Shown piece after piece: positions 22,579 through 34,800 of a stretch of DNA of 64,000 nt (positions are counted from its first letter, which is position 1; each line of letters opens with the position of its first letter). The notes under the pieces are model-generated. The model searched no databases. It saw only the letters and a list, made by a program, of their open reading frames with translations, and was not told where the DNA came from. The stretch is taken from contig OX485809.1 of assembly GCA_950295325.1 (NCBI GenBank), positions 372,001 through 436,000 of the forward strand, given 5' to 3'. A program made the position numbers and the translations under genes. This DNA is from Polytrichum commune (lineage: Eukaryota > Streptophyta > Polytrichopsida > Polytrichales > Polytrichaceae).

Positions 22579-25500
22579 GCATCAGCAACAACTATTTCAC
22601 CCTGGCTTGCTTTCTGCTGTGTCTCAGGTATGTATGTCTGTGGTTTCTTCCCATCTCAATCTGTTGAGATATAGAGGATGATTGCTTTTACTTGGAGAGT
22701 TTGAGACGCCTCAATAAACTCCTTTTTACCTTGAAATTGGCTGGTTAATCTTTGAAGGAGTTGACTCTCTAGAATGTGAACTACCATAACTCTTCACGTG
22801 CCGAACTTGAAATCCATCCAATTTGTTGATACATATATCAATGATTTGCTGCTGGAGGTGTGATCTTAAAGATTACTGTGTGAAATGCTTCTTACATGTA
22901 ATAATTTAATATGCACTTTTCAGTTACATTGTAATCTCATGATGCGAATCCTCTATATTCTCCTATCGGTTTTTAAAGATGTCGTAAGTGGCAAGGTCAA
23001 GTAAATCGATCACCTGCCATCAAAAGTTGTGTACCCCTGGTTTTCTCCATCTGTTACTGAGCTGCCCAGAGCACACAGCATAAGGTGCTAATCTCCACAA
23101 CTCAAAAATTAATTGGAATTGTATCTAGAAGATTTAAGATTAGATTCTCATTCTGAGGTTTTCTGAGTCCCATGGTTACATATGGCTCTTTGCAGATTGA
23201 ACCAATACCGAGTGGGAATCTGCCACCTGGTTTTGATGCAACTTCATGCCGCAGTGTGTACGTTTACTGCTACTTGCTCTCAGCAATTTTGGAATTTTCT
23301 GCGTTAGCCACAATCAGATAGTTGAGGCTATCTTTTGCTGCAGTGACATTGGGTTAGAGTATATTGGAAAGAATTTTTTAGGCTTATGGATATGTATTGA
23401 TTCAAAGCTGAACATCAACCTGCTCAATATTGTGACTCAGACTGTGCAACGTTGTGAATACTTGCAGGTATGTGGGCAACATACACACCAAAGTTACAGA
23501 AAGCCTGCTTGCTGAAGTTTTTGCCAATGCAGGACCCTTAGAAGGGTGCAAACTTATTAGAAAAGAAAAGGTTATGACATATCTGCTTACCTGTCATCCA
23601 CACAATGTCTAGTGTGTTGTCCCTTAGGTTTCCACCTTCCACTCTTCAAGTAACTTATTGCTGGTTCTGTGCAGTGCAGAATAAATTCGATTAGAGTGTT
23701 TTTCTTGTCAAGGTGAGGAATTCTCCACTGTGGCCCACTGATGTAATTGACGTGTTTTTAAAATTTCACTGATTTTGTCATGGCAGTCATCTTATGGTTT
23801 TGTGGACTACTTTGATCATCGATCAGCTGCTGGTGCACTATTGACACTAAATGGCAGGCAATTGTAAGTTTTATCAATTATGCAGCAATGGTATTGTCAT
23901 GTGTTTGACTGCAGTGGAGGTTATCGTAAGGTTAGGAATAGTATATAGGTTTACTTGCGGCCCCAACTGGCTGGTGTTAGTGTAATAATAGTATTGTTGC
24001 TTGGAATTGCCAACTAAAGTTTTATGTGTACAATATACTAGAGCTGAAGCTCTTTTAAAAAATATTGTGCCCCCTGATGAGTTTATGGAGATATCATGCA
24101 GGTATGGTCAACCTATCAAGGTCAATTGGGCATATGCTAGTGGACAAAGGGAAGATACAACAGGTTTTTCTCAGCAGCTCCTTTGGCATTTGGTAGAGCT
24201 GTCTGTAGGGTTAGAATGCCTTTGCATTTAATGATAAATATTCCAGTGGTTTGCCTTTAATGTTGAATTAATGCTGTGTGAAAGTCAAGCAATTGTCCGT
24301 ATCCATGAGAACCCGTATGTAGCATTCTACCAACTTTAGCCTCTTCTGTCTCTCTGCCACTTGAAGTGAAGCGTTGCATGTTTTTGACTGACTGAACTAT
24401 TAACAGGGCACTACAATATATTTGTCGGGGATCTCAGCCCGGAGGTAACAGATGCCACTTTGTTTGCGGCTTTCTGTGTCTACTCAAGCTGCTCGTAAGT
24501 GATCAATTTGTGAAATGGTTATTGTATAGTACTGGGATGTTGCAAATGTGTAAAGGTTGTTGCTGTCCATCACCTTCTTCTGAGAGTAACTGTCACTTGT
24601 TGTATGGATGCAAATTTGGGTTTGTGAGGTCCTCGGAAAACATTTCCCACTTGTCAAAGGGGTTGAGACTAATGTCCAGGATACATATGCGAGGTATTTT
24701 TTCAATTGTTGGTGTCAAATTGACACCAAATGACTTAGCTTGTCATGGATGTGTGTGTGATTGCAGCGAGTTGTAAGGTGGTAGAAATCCTCACTACCAC
24801 TTCCCTGACTTTCTGCTTCATGTGCACATGGTTTGATGGTTGCCTTAGGTGTTTTTCAACTTCTGCTTGGTTCAAACTATTTTGTTGAGCAGTTGTGTCA
24901 GCTCTCACACTCTTACATGTTCTGATAGATCTCAAAGGTTGAAGTCTTGAGCTGTGGGTTTATTCCTAGATATAGTCTGGAACGGGAAGGCATACTTTAT
25001 TCTTGCACATAATGTGGAAAATGGGTCTCTTCTCACTCAAGTATATGATGACATTTGACTGGGTTTTGAATTTGCAGTTTGAAGATTTGAAAATCCCAGA
25101 AGTATCACTCAAGAGAGCTTTGCCAAAAAATATCTTAGCTTTTTTAAAATTACTGTCATTTTTATATTGCTAGGGGTCCATTGCTATTTGGATCATATGG
25201 GTCTCTGATAGCCAATTTATCATTAAAACTGGACATGAGGAACTTTTCAAAAACCAACCACTCTCCAGGGCCCCACAGTATGAGTTTATTATTTTTAAGC
25301 ATTTGGGTGGTGAACAGAGATGCTCGAGTGATGTGGGATCAACGATCAGGTCGCTCTAGGGGTTTCGGCTTTGTTTCTTTCAGAAGTCAGCAGGTAGGTT
25401 CGGGCTGTTTTTCTTCTATGACAGGTTTGGGAAGCTTTAACTGGGCCTCACAAGGAGTATTTACTTGTTCCTTCTTATTTTCTTGAGCAGCTACGCGGTC

Positions 25501-28500
25501 ATCTTCTTTACTCCATAAATACCTAGTGAAGGCTTTTGGGATCAACTTGCTCAAGTCATGGTCTTACTTTACTAGCAACTTGTTTTTAATTTCTGTCTTA
25601 ATTTTTCAATTTCAAAATCTGAGTGGGTCGCCTCGACGTTATGTTTAGAGTATAATATCATGAAGTTCTGGGCATTAATGTAAATCTCAAGTGGACACTA
25701 AATCAGCCATATTTTTTATCTGACAGCTCACTATTTCGCCATGTAATTTTGACACCTGAAATCGCAAATTTGATGTATGCAGGAGGCTGGAAATGCAATC
25801 AGTGAGATGACAGGTGAGGAAAACTCTGATGAATTGGCATAACGTGAGGAAACATGTGAAGGAAATTATTTCTTTTTTGCTTGTAAGTTCAATTTGGTAG
25901 CTTGAAGTCATTCTTTGTACCCTGTAATGTGAATGAAAAAGCATTGTTTATAGGACTGGCTGCTGTTTTGTCAGGTATCAGGTTGTTGATCACTCACTAA
26001 ATTATTGGCCTCTTTTTGTACTTGTGTAGGGAAGTGGCTTGGTAGTAGACCAATCCGCTGCAATTGGGCTATGAAGACAAACATGGGCCCTCAGGTGGAT
26101 GAGGCTCACACTGGTGGTAATGGACTCGTTATGAATGCAGCCATTGATCAGATGGCTGCACTTCAGGCTCCACTTGTGCAAGGTGCCCTTATCTTTGGCC
26201 ATAATCTTTGATCTTGAATACCTGATCTTGTTGGGCCTAAAACAGACGTCTCTTCTGCTCAATGACATTAGAGTGAACATCTAACTCAACATGACTTGTG
26301 CTCAGGAGTTGGTTGTTTTGCATGCAACCTTCTATGTTTGGTAAGTTTGCAGTGCATGCTTGGAGGTAGTGTGGATTTTTGAACAAGGAACACTCAATGT
26401 AGGTTCCTGGAGAGTCAAAACTCATTTTGGCATGCCAAGAGGTGCTAAAATGAGTTTTGGCCCTCAATGAAGCAAAATAGGTTGCTTTTCATTCAAATTC
26501 AAATATTACCTCCAGGCATGCATTGCAAGTGGGAAGTATCGATATCTTATGCAAAACAACCAATGGAAATCATAGTAGACCAACTCCTGACATAAAGTTA
26601 CATTGAATTACAGGATAACTCTATTCCCCTACAACAAATTCACTGTTCCTTCTGTTGTTCGCTTGCCTGCTTAAGTTTCATCACAGTGGTGGTGCTATTA
26701 ACTGCTCAGTGTCCTATGCAGAAGTACATGCTGAAGAAAGTCAAGAAGTCTCAGCAGGGGAAGGACCAGAGAATAATCCTCAGTACACCACTGTGTATGT
26801 CGGCAACCTGGCCCATGAAGTAAGGAAGAAAAATGCTCATGTTTCACTGTTGTTTTGTACTTCTAATGTCTTTATCGACTTGCACTTGGTGGTCTTGGTA
26901 CTTGAGGTTTGAGGTTGAGTTTTCACTTTCTTTATTGGATCTAAAATGCATCTGGCTCTCCTCTACAACCTGTGAGGGCATGGTGCTCTTCATCTACCTG
27001 GACATATGACCTTTTGTCTCATGAGAGTAGGTCTGTAGCCCATGCTGAAATGGAGTCTTTTGTTTTAATAATCCCTGGGCTTATCCGTTTCTTTTGGGGG
27101 GGGATCACTAAGGTGCACGTAGAAAACCACATTAGATCAATGATAGCACGGGTTTAATTCATGGGGGCTGCAAATATACAACATGCCTAGAAATATGTTA
27201 TCAAGGGTAGAAATGGAAAAAAGACTTGTATTAATACTACAGGGTCTCATTAAAAGTAGCCCTATATATACTTATTAGATGTACTTAAGGGTGCAGTGGG
27301 GAGAATTTTCTAGATTTTTAATCTTGTATCCATAGCCATTTTTCTCATATTTTTGGGAGTTCATATGAATATCTTATTCATTGCCAAAGGGTATGGTCTC
27401 ATAAGACCGGGGCAATGCATGAATGACTAACATGAATGAAAAGATTGATTCATATAAAAAATATAGGGTATAATTCAATGCTCTATAAATGTATTATATC
27501 TGCTAATTACCCCTTTGAAAATGCGTAGAAGTAGATTTTTGTTGTGTTTATAGGGAGGGAAAGAAGAGTAGTTTGTAGGTAAATACCCTATGATTACAGG
27601 TGTATCCCAATTTTAGAGCTAAGTGGGATCAGTTTTCTTATTGATGAACCACAACAAAGTTGCTACTTGCAGTCACCTTGGCATGTAGTAGATGCTCATG
27701 ATCGCCCATTTCCCACAGGTCACTCAAGCTGAGCTGCACCGACAATTCCATGCGTTGGCAGCTGGCATGATAGAGGACGTGCGAGTGCAAAGAGATAAAG
27801 GTTTTGGGTTTGTGAGATATCGGTCACATGAAGAAGCTGCATTCGCTATCCAAATAGCCAATGGCAGGGTTGTTTGTGGCAAGTCAATCAAGGTGTGAGC
27901 CTTGTCTTACATTTCTTATGTGCAATCAATATAATTGTATGTGCTCAAATTTGAATCCCATTTGACTTCATGTCTCAATGTATGCTGAATTACCATCTTA
28001 CGATAATCTGAGTGCGACAGTGTAACATGTTTGTATTATGTTCAGGGTCCAGGGTAACTTGAAATTCAGGAATTTTGGTATTTAAGTTGAGGTAGATAGG
28101 TCGTAAATGATTACTTTCATCATAGCCCACTTTCTCTAGGAGATGAGACATGCGATTAGTATGAGTTGATTAGTAAAATTCCAAATTGAGACCATGCCAC
28201 TTTCCTCATAATATTTGGAGCTAATATGAATATCTCATTTATTATCAAAGTTAGGTTTAATGTGCTCATTAAATGGTCGAATAGGTCCGTGCCAATCATG
28301 TTGACTATTGAGCCTAGAATGGTTATCATATTTTAAGCATGTTGTCCAATCTCTTTAAAACGCATGTCTTTCTGTCCAATTGGGAGAAAAACTTGAGACT
28401 ACCTAGGACTACATTTTGAAATAGGGAAGGAATCTTATGATTAATGGAGTTGTAGAGGGGACACTCCAGCACAAAGTGTGCTTCTCAATGAACTATGTTG

Positions 28501-29014
28501 TGAGAGCAGAAGTGGCATATTCTTTTCATCTCTAGAGGATGAAATAGTTGACCACCAGCCAGTTTCATTGGTGAGTCTATGACTTGACGGGCAGTAAGCC
28601 ACAATGATTTTGCGCTGGGGTTGTGTAAATGGTTGCTTATTGATTGTTGGACATGCTTGTGGGTGTCCTGTTTTTTTATTGCAGTGCTCCTGGGGCAGCA
28701 AGCCGACTCCTCCAGGGACATCATCAGTGCCTCTACCCCCTCCCCCTCCACCAATTCCTTCCTTCCAGGCACTTAGTGCAGCAAGTATAAATCATGGATA
28801 CAGTGCTGCTGACCTTTTAGCGTATCAGCGGCAAATCACGATGGCACAAGGAGGCAGCGGACGTGCATTGTTGCCGCTACCACAAGGTATGCCAGTTGGA
28901 GTTGGTCAAGCAGCACCTCTAGGTGGTGCAGGGGGTCGGGGAATTTATGACAGCTTCCAGCCAGGGGCAGGGTTAACTTCAGGGGCTCTAAACCAGCCTC
29001 ACATCTTCTACTAA
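22427..29014 (+). CDS. UBP1: UBP1/RBP47-class (TIA-1-like) oligouridylate-binding protein
   Basis: A nuclear/stress-granule RNA-binding protein that binds U-rich sequence in pre-mRNA and 3' UTRs. Twelve coding exons: 22427-22627, 23196-23257, 23468-23570, 23787-23863, 24102-24163, 24407-24494, 25318-25393, 25783-25813, 26030-26182, 26710-26819, 27719-27892, 28685-29014; phases agree and give 488 aa. Residues 1-67 are Gln-rich with a 20-Gln run. RRM1 (~86-160) has VYVGNIH and [11 protein letters not shown]2 (~171-247) has NIFVGDLS and [11 protein letters not shown]3 (~311-383) has VYVGNLA and [21 protein letters not shown] before RRM1 and [11 protein letters not shown] after RRM3 are UBP1 signatures. 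The tail is Pro/Gly/Ala-rich. An AATAAA lies at 29018-29023, too close to the stop to be the likely poly(A) signal. Introns 0.1-0.9 kb; intron 9 carries a MITE. Confidence 0.93.
22520..22579 (+). repeat. Coding CAG/CAA repeat (20 Gln)
   Basis: Twenty uninterrupted Gln codons (CAA, five CAG, a run of CAA, then CAG) within exon 1 of the UBP1 gene. It is followed by His and three more Gln. Mixed codons in the first part and pure CAA in the second suggest recent expansion of the CAA part. Confidence 0.9.
26303..26591. mobile_element. Inverted-repeat MITE in UBP1 intron 9
   Basis: The left end has CAGGAGTTGGTTGTTTTGCA and the right end carries GCAAAACAACCAA and CCAACTCCTGAC, the complement split by about 20 inserted bases. 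The interior aligns with the element in DDI1 intron 15 (52.2 kb): TTTTGCAT, ATGCATGCTTGG, GGTGCTAAAATGAGTTTTGGCCCT and GCGTGCATYGCAA-like blocks. Ends cannot be fixed exactly. Confidence 0.65.
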
Positions 29015-31820
29015 TGTAATAAAGAAAACAAACAACTCAGAAACGCATAGGAATCACTTAAAAGGTCGGAGGAGGGGTCAGTCCAAGCTTGGTTGTTAGC
29101 ATAGCATAGCATAGCAAGAACTTCAGGATGTCAATTAGGATTACCAACTCTCAAGGTACACATGGCTTGTTTGGTTGTGGTAAATTGTCCTATCAATATG
29201 GATCCAAATTGGACCCTGCCGCTTTGACCATCATTTCATACACCATGTAACTTGGAGGCCTGGAAGTTCTTCCCTTTGCCTGGTGGTGATGATGATGTTT
29301 ACTGTTCTGATTAACAATCTTGAGGGAGGGCTCTGATCTTAAAATTTACAGAATTCCTACATTCAGCCCTCTTATTCACCACCTGCAACACACAAAGAGC
29401 CGTCTTGTTGTACAGCGATGCATAATGATATGTGTTTTCTTTGGTCCTATCTTAATCCTCTAAACTTGTGCAGATGGAAGTTTATGGTATCATGCCTTCA
29501 TGTGGAACTTGAACAGAATCTCATCCACCCAGAGAAATGTCTATATGATTGTATGCCATCATTTTTGAGATATGGATGTATTAGCCATGTCCTATGGTAC
29601 AGCCAAGGTTGCCAAATTTGGTGGTATGCATAATCTTGGTGATACTGGTGTATTTTTTTGGTTTATCTATAGTTTATGCTTACTTATCAAAATAATAAGA
29701 TTCCGTCGGAATGAGCTTAAATGTCAATTTGTAACCTCTTTGGGTTTGGAATGTTGCCCATACTTCTGGAGATGCTCGAGTGGGGGGCCAATGAAGACGT
29801 GAAGAGCTTCCACATTCACTTCTCATTGTACCTCAAATTTGAGACATTATGGATAAATGTTTGCAACTTTGGATTTCAGATAACCCAAAATGCATTTAGG
29901 GATTCCAAACTTTCGCTTCTTTGGCATCGACATTCAGAGTAAGCAAACCCCGTTCCAGTACTCCCTTCTCATACTTAGGCATTAAGAGATAACTGTTCTT
30001 GTAACGTCAGGAATATAAAGTTGTTAGATCCTCCGTGGAACTCAGACATGTCAACCACAAGTTCTCGACTTGAGAAGAGTCTCATCATTCAGAAATGTAG
30101 TCTTGTTTAAGAGTGAAATTGCTGACATTGCAAGCTTTTGGTGTTTCACCAGCACCTTGGTGGAGGATCCGGCAGAGTGTGGTAATCCCCTTATGCCAAC
30201 TCTCATATTTTGGTTCATGTCATGGGTTAATTCCATGGGATCCTCATCACACTCTAGTGATTTGCTTCTTAAAAAAGTTGTGATCCATTTGCTACATAGG
30301 TGTATGAAAAGTGGCGTGGGTTACCTTGCTGGGAAGGATGTCATTGAAGTTGTTCATGGTCTCCGACCCTCAGTTTCTAGATATCAGCCTTCTGAGGGAT
30401 AAAAGTAGCATGTCCACAGAACTATTGACAAAGATTTCAACTTCATGATGATTTCCAATGTCTTAATTTGGAGATACAGAGAGATTAGAAATTCCTGTGT
30501 TGGGTCCAGAAATCAGAACTAGGCTTCTTGACATCATCAACAAGATTCAGAACACCTAAACCACTATTTCTCCTTGATTATAGCAAAATTAATTTTGAGA
30601 CATGGCATGTACAATGGATTTTGCCAGCAATATAAGGTGATGCTGTACAATATTGCTGACCTGCACAAAGAAACACTAGAGCTCTAGAAGAAAGAGGTTG
30701 CTCGAGGTATCGGTGCGAGAACGTACATTAGAATGTAGACTCTGATCCAAAACACTGCGAGCCTGCAGGACAATGGGTTAAAGCAGTAACTGTGGACTCA
30801 ATAACCTAAACATTTGTTTGAACAAGACTATATATTCATTCGGTTATCAGACTATCAAACAAATCATACATCACTAAATCCATGAATGATCTATATCCGA
30901 GAAAGAAAGGTGAAGTTCTCAAGTATGCACAGAGACATTTTCATCATCACTCCTTTATAATAGGCTACCTAGTTTCAACCCTCATCCAACCAATTTAAAA
31001 CTGATATAGTTCCCTACCACCAATTTGAAAATGATGTTCCCTATCACCAATTTGACTGAAGGGTCACACTTCTAAAAATACCTACAACATGCAACCAACA
31101 CCTCCTCAAATTAAATGTGCTGTAAATATTTTGCACCTTGATGAATACCTTCCAAAATAAGACCTTCCTATCTTGCAAGGGTGTCCAAAATCTTTGCACT
31201 ACCAAGTAAATTCTCAATATTTTGTTTCAATGTAAACAAACATGACGAAATAGTCCTAATATGTCAAAGAAAAAAAGACTTTTGAGCTAGTTTATTTCCA
31301 ACTGACTTGCCACATAGCTGATACACACAGAACCTTTGCCTTCAAACCTTTAAAGTCCTGAGGAGACCATCTGTTTACTTTCAAGAGTAGAGCAGACCTG
31401 TCGAGAAGCATTTTTAAAAAGCCAGAGCTGTTCAAAAGATATTCAAGCTTTTACCATCATTGCTTGAAGTCCAAATGATCTGGCTCAGTGTAGAAATAGA
31501 CAAACTAGATGCAAGCAGCTGTTGAAAAGGATCTGGGTGGAAGTTGGTCCTCAGGTGTAGGTCACACAAACAATATGGACGAGATCCTTTCAAAAAAGAA
31601 TCAAACAAAGACTATATCTCACGTGATCATCTATACCTTTACTTTCACCCAAGTCCACCAGCCAGTATTCCCTAGGCTTCCAAATATTTGAGAATTCCTC
31701 TGCTGCTGAAAGCTCATGTGGAGAAGGTGCCATACAGTGCAGCAAACTGCATGCAACATTGAGGATCTTACCCTCCTTATCCTGCCTAAGCATCTTGAGT
31801 TCGGAATCTTACCAACATCA
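29015..31820. other. Convergent intergenic region between UBP1 and U1-70K
   Basis: It should contain the 3' UTRs of both genes, which end towards each other. No coding domain is recognised; open frames reach about 110 codons (30.07-30.40 kb) without similarity I can name. A possible LTR is described separately. Confidence 0.45.
30714..31110 (-). mobile_element. Possible LTR with preceding polypurine tract (LTR retrotransposon remnant)
   Basis: On the minus strand a purine tract TTTGAGGAGG (31110-31101) is directly followed by TGTTGGTTGCATGTTG. About 390 bases later the sequence reaches GTTCTCGCA (to 30714). A TATA-like CCTATTATAAAGGAG lies between. This TG...CA layout with a polypurine tract resembles a plant Copia 3' LTR. 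No second LTR, no flanking duplication and no pol domain were found beside it. Confidence 0.35.
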
Positions 31821-34800
31821 TCAGCGATCCCTGCAAACAGCCAAGAAAGATTGAACACTAGGGACATTACACAAGGACCACCAAAAAGAAAGAAAGAAAA
31901 TGATAAAGAATGTCACCTCGGATAGATGAATGTCCCTGAAACACTTGCCTTTGACTTCATTATCCTCTATTGTTGTACAATATTTACAGGTCCAATTTTG
32001 AAATAGATTGAAACTTACACATGAGGTTACCCAGTAAGTAACCTGTCTGCCCAAATGATTGTTTTACACCTCATTAACTTACCTTTCCCGGTCTCGCTCC
32101 CGTGAACGAGAGCGACCAACATGCTCTCTCTCTCTTTCTCTCTCCCGTTCACGCTCATAATGACGATCTCGTTCCCGACCTCCACGGTCTCTTTCTCGAG
32201 TCCCTCGTTCACGGTCTCCACGATCCCGGTCTCGTTCACGGTGCCTTTCACTATCACGCTCTCTATCACCATCTCTGTCTTTCTCACGTTCTCGATCACG
32301 CTCACGGTAACCATCATCAGCTTTCTCCCATACCCGTTCATCCCGATCTTTCTCCCGCTTGTCAGATTTCTCTGGATCCCTGCAGATAAGGAGTCGAGAA
32401 GTGACAAAAATACTCAGTGAACTAAAGATCATTCACCGAATAACAACACAATATTTATAGAAACCTAGCCAATGGGAAACTAAAAGGAACCCCCCGTCAG
32501 GATGGGGAGGCATCAATGACTATACAGTAACAGTGTGCAACCTGCAATCTCATATCATTCTAAGAGAAAGAAGTTTCATAGTGGTAGGAACTAGGAACCG
32601 TAACTTGTAAAATGAATAAGGAACGAAACATCTATCTCCTGCTGCGTGTCAGAAAACAGACATGCAGAGTAAGCACTGCACACAGGAGTCTTGCCAAGGA
32701 GTAGTAGTACCTGTCCTCATGGTCTTTAACACTCTCGCGTGCCTTTGGCTCCTCCGACCTTGTGGCAGCTGCTGCCACTGTCAGCAGCTGTGGCTCCCTG
32801 AAATTTTCGTTACAAAACCCAAACAGGTTAACAAAACATAAAAGGATTCTGGGAATCACAGCTTTGAGGTTGAAATGTCTATATACATTATCCAATTTAT
32901 TAATAGTTCCCCTGCTTGATACAACCCATTCATCTATGTCACTCATGTGGACAGAGCATTACACAATTATAAAAGGAGGATCAGGTTCAAATACGCGATT
33001 GATGTTCATACATGTATGAACTGTGTTTGATCACCACTGTGTAACATGTGACATGTAACATCACATGTGACCGCAATGTAACTTCCACTTTGAAATGAGT
33101 TGTACATAACATAACTTCAAGCTCCAAAACATAGTTCCAAGCCTAAGATTGACAATCTTTCTAAAGTGTACCACAAAAAAGTGAGCAATGGATGTGTGGA
33201 GATGATTATCAAACACCCCAATTGGCCATCCTTATCTACTATCTCCACAAAACATGTGGTTTTAAGAAAGCAACTTACCTTCCAGAATATTTCTGATTCA
33301 CTTCATCACCTCCCACGCGGGTGGATCCCAAGCCCCCACCTAATCTTCGAGGTCGCCAATTGGGAACAGTTCTTCCTCGTTCAACATCCACTAGAACTCG
33401 CCGATTATCAATCTTGCGACCATCCGCTTGTTTGTAAGCAGCTGTACAACCCACATACCACATGATGGATAAGATAACCATTAAGGGAAATCTACCAAGC
33501 AATTTTATATTCACAGTACATAGTTCATTGTAAATCTCTCCAACTTACTTTTCATGTCCCGTGTATGCTGATACTCAATAAATGCATATCCTCGTGGAGT
33601 CTTAGTAATCTTGTCAGATACAAGCCGAACCTGGAAAGTCATTTACCAGCACAAAGTTAGAATCCTACATCCTACATAGTAGAACAGTAACACAGATAAA
33701 GCATCATTCATCACATACCAGACCAAAAAAAGCACTTCCCACAGGCTGCAAAACCTGAGTAACTAGGAACCATAATACTCATATGTTGCGCGTTTTCCCA
33801 CTAGAAATAGAACATACCAGGAGAAGGCTCCAAAATTTTAGATGATAGGCAAGCTTTTGAACAAAATTAGATACTTACACGTTTGATGGGACCATACCCT
33901 TCAAATTCTCTTCGGATTTTGTGCTCAGTCGTTTCATAACTCTGCATCAAAAACAATAGCACTCAACATCATTCACACATACTTTATGGCCCATGAGGTG
34001 CTAAAACAATTCATATTGTAAGAGAAAATATGATGGAAAGAGCAAACAGAACGAAGATTATGAACGGATAAATCCATGCACTTACAATTCGAGCAACAAA
34101 TAGCGTTTTGTAAGGATCCCCTTCAATATTAGCATCATTTGTTGGATCATCTGCAAAGACAAATGAAGGAAGGTGTCATGCACCAGTAGCTATAGAATTC
34201 CTCAACATCCTCTTATAATTGAAGCCAAATATTGTGTTCCAGAGAGGTTCTCAGAAAAATTCTAGATCCATCAGACTGAACATTCACAAAGAAAAGTTGA
34301 TAAAAGCAATTCAGGTATAGCCTTGTACAAAAAAATCGGGAATAAAATTGCAGTCAAATGTGAAAACAGGTTACAAATATATTTCTTCCAAATTTCAGAA
34401 CGATATGCGGAAAAGAAGCATACACTTAGCAAGCTCTTCAACTGCTTTCTTTGCCCCTGCCTCTAGTCGGAGTCCATGGATTCGGGCCCGACGTTGTGTC
34501 TGCACCCCCAAAACACTCACCCATCAAAAGATTGCACTATCCCGTTCAAGTGAGCACCAACTACATTATCTTGGAACAAGACCGACAGTTTCTGATTTGG
34601 CTCATGGAACAGTGATCAGACAATCACAAATAGAAGATCACAACAAAGGAACACAGGACCAAGCTGATGTTAACCTGGATAACAGTGTTCTTATTTCACA
34701 AGGAAACATCATGACTTATCCATGCAACAGATAATAGGTTAATACCAAATGTATCAACTACTTGAATGCTTTGTGCAGAACAAGACCTTAGAGAAATTCC

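Noticed and set aside
32079-32432. Arg/Asp/Glu-rich open frame as a separate gene
   Set aside because: It is exon 10 of U1-70K read with flanking intron.
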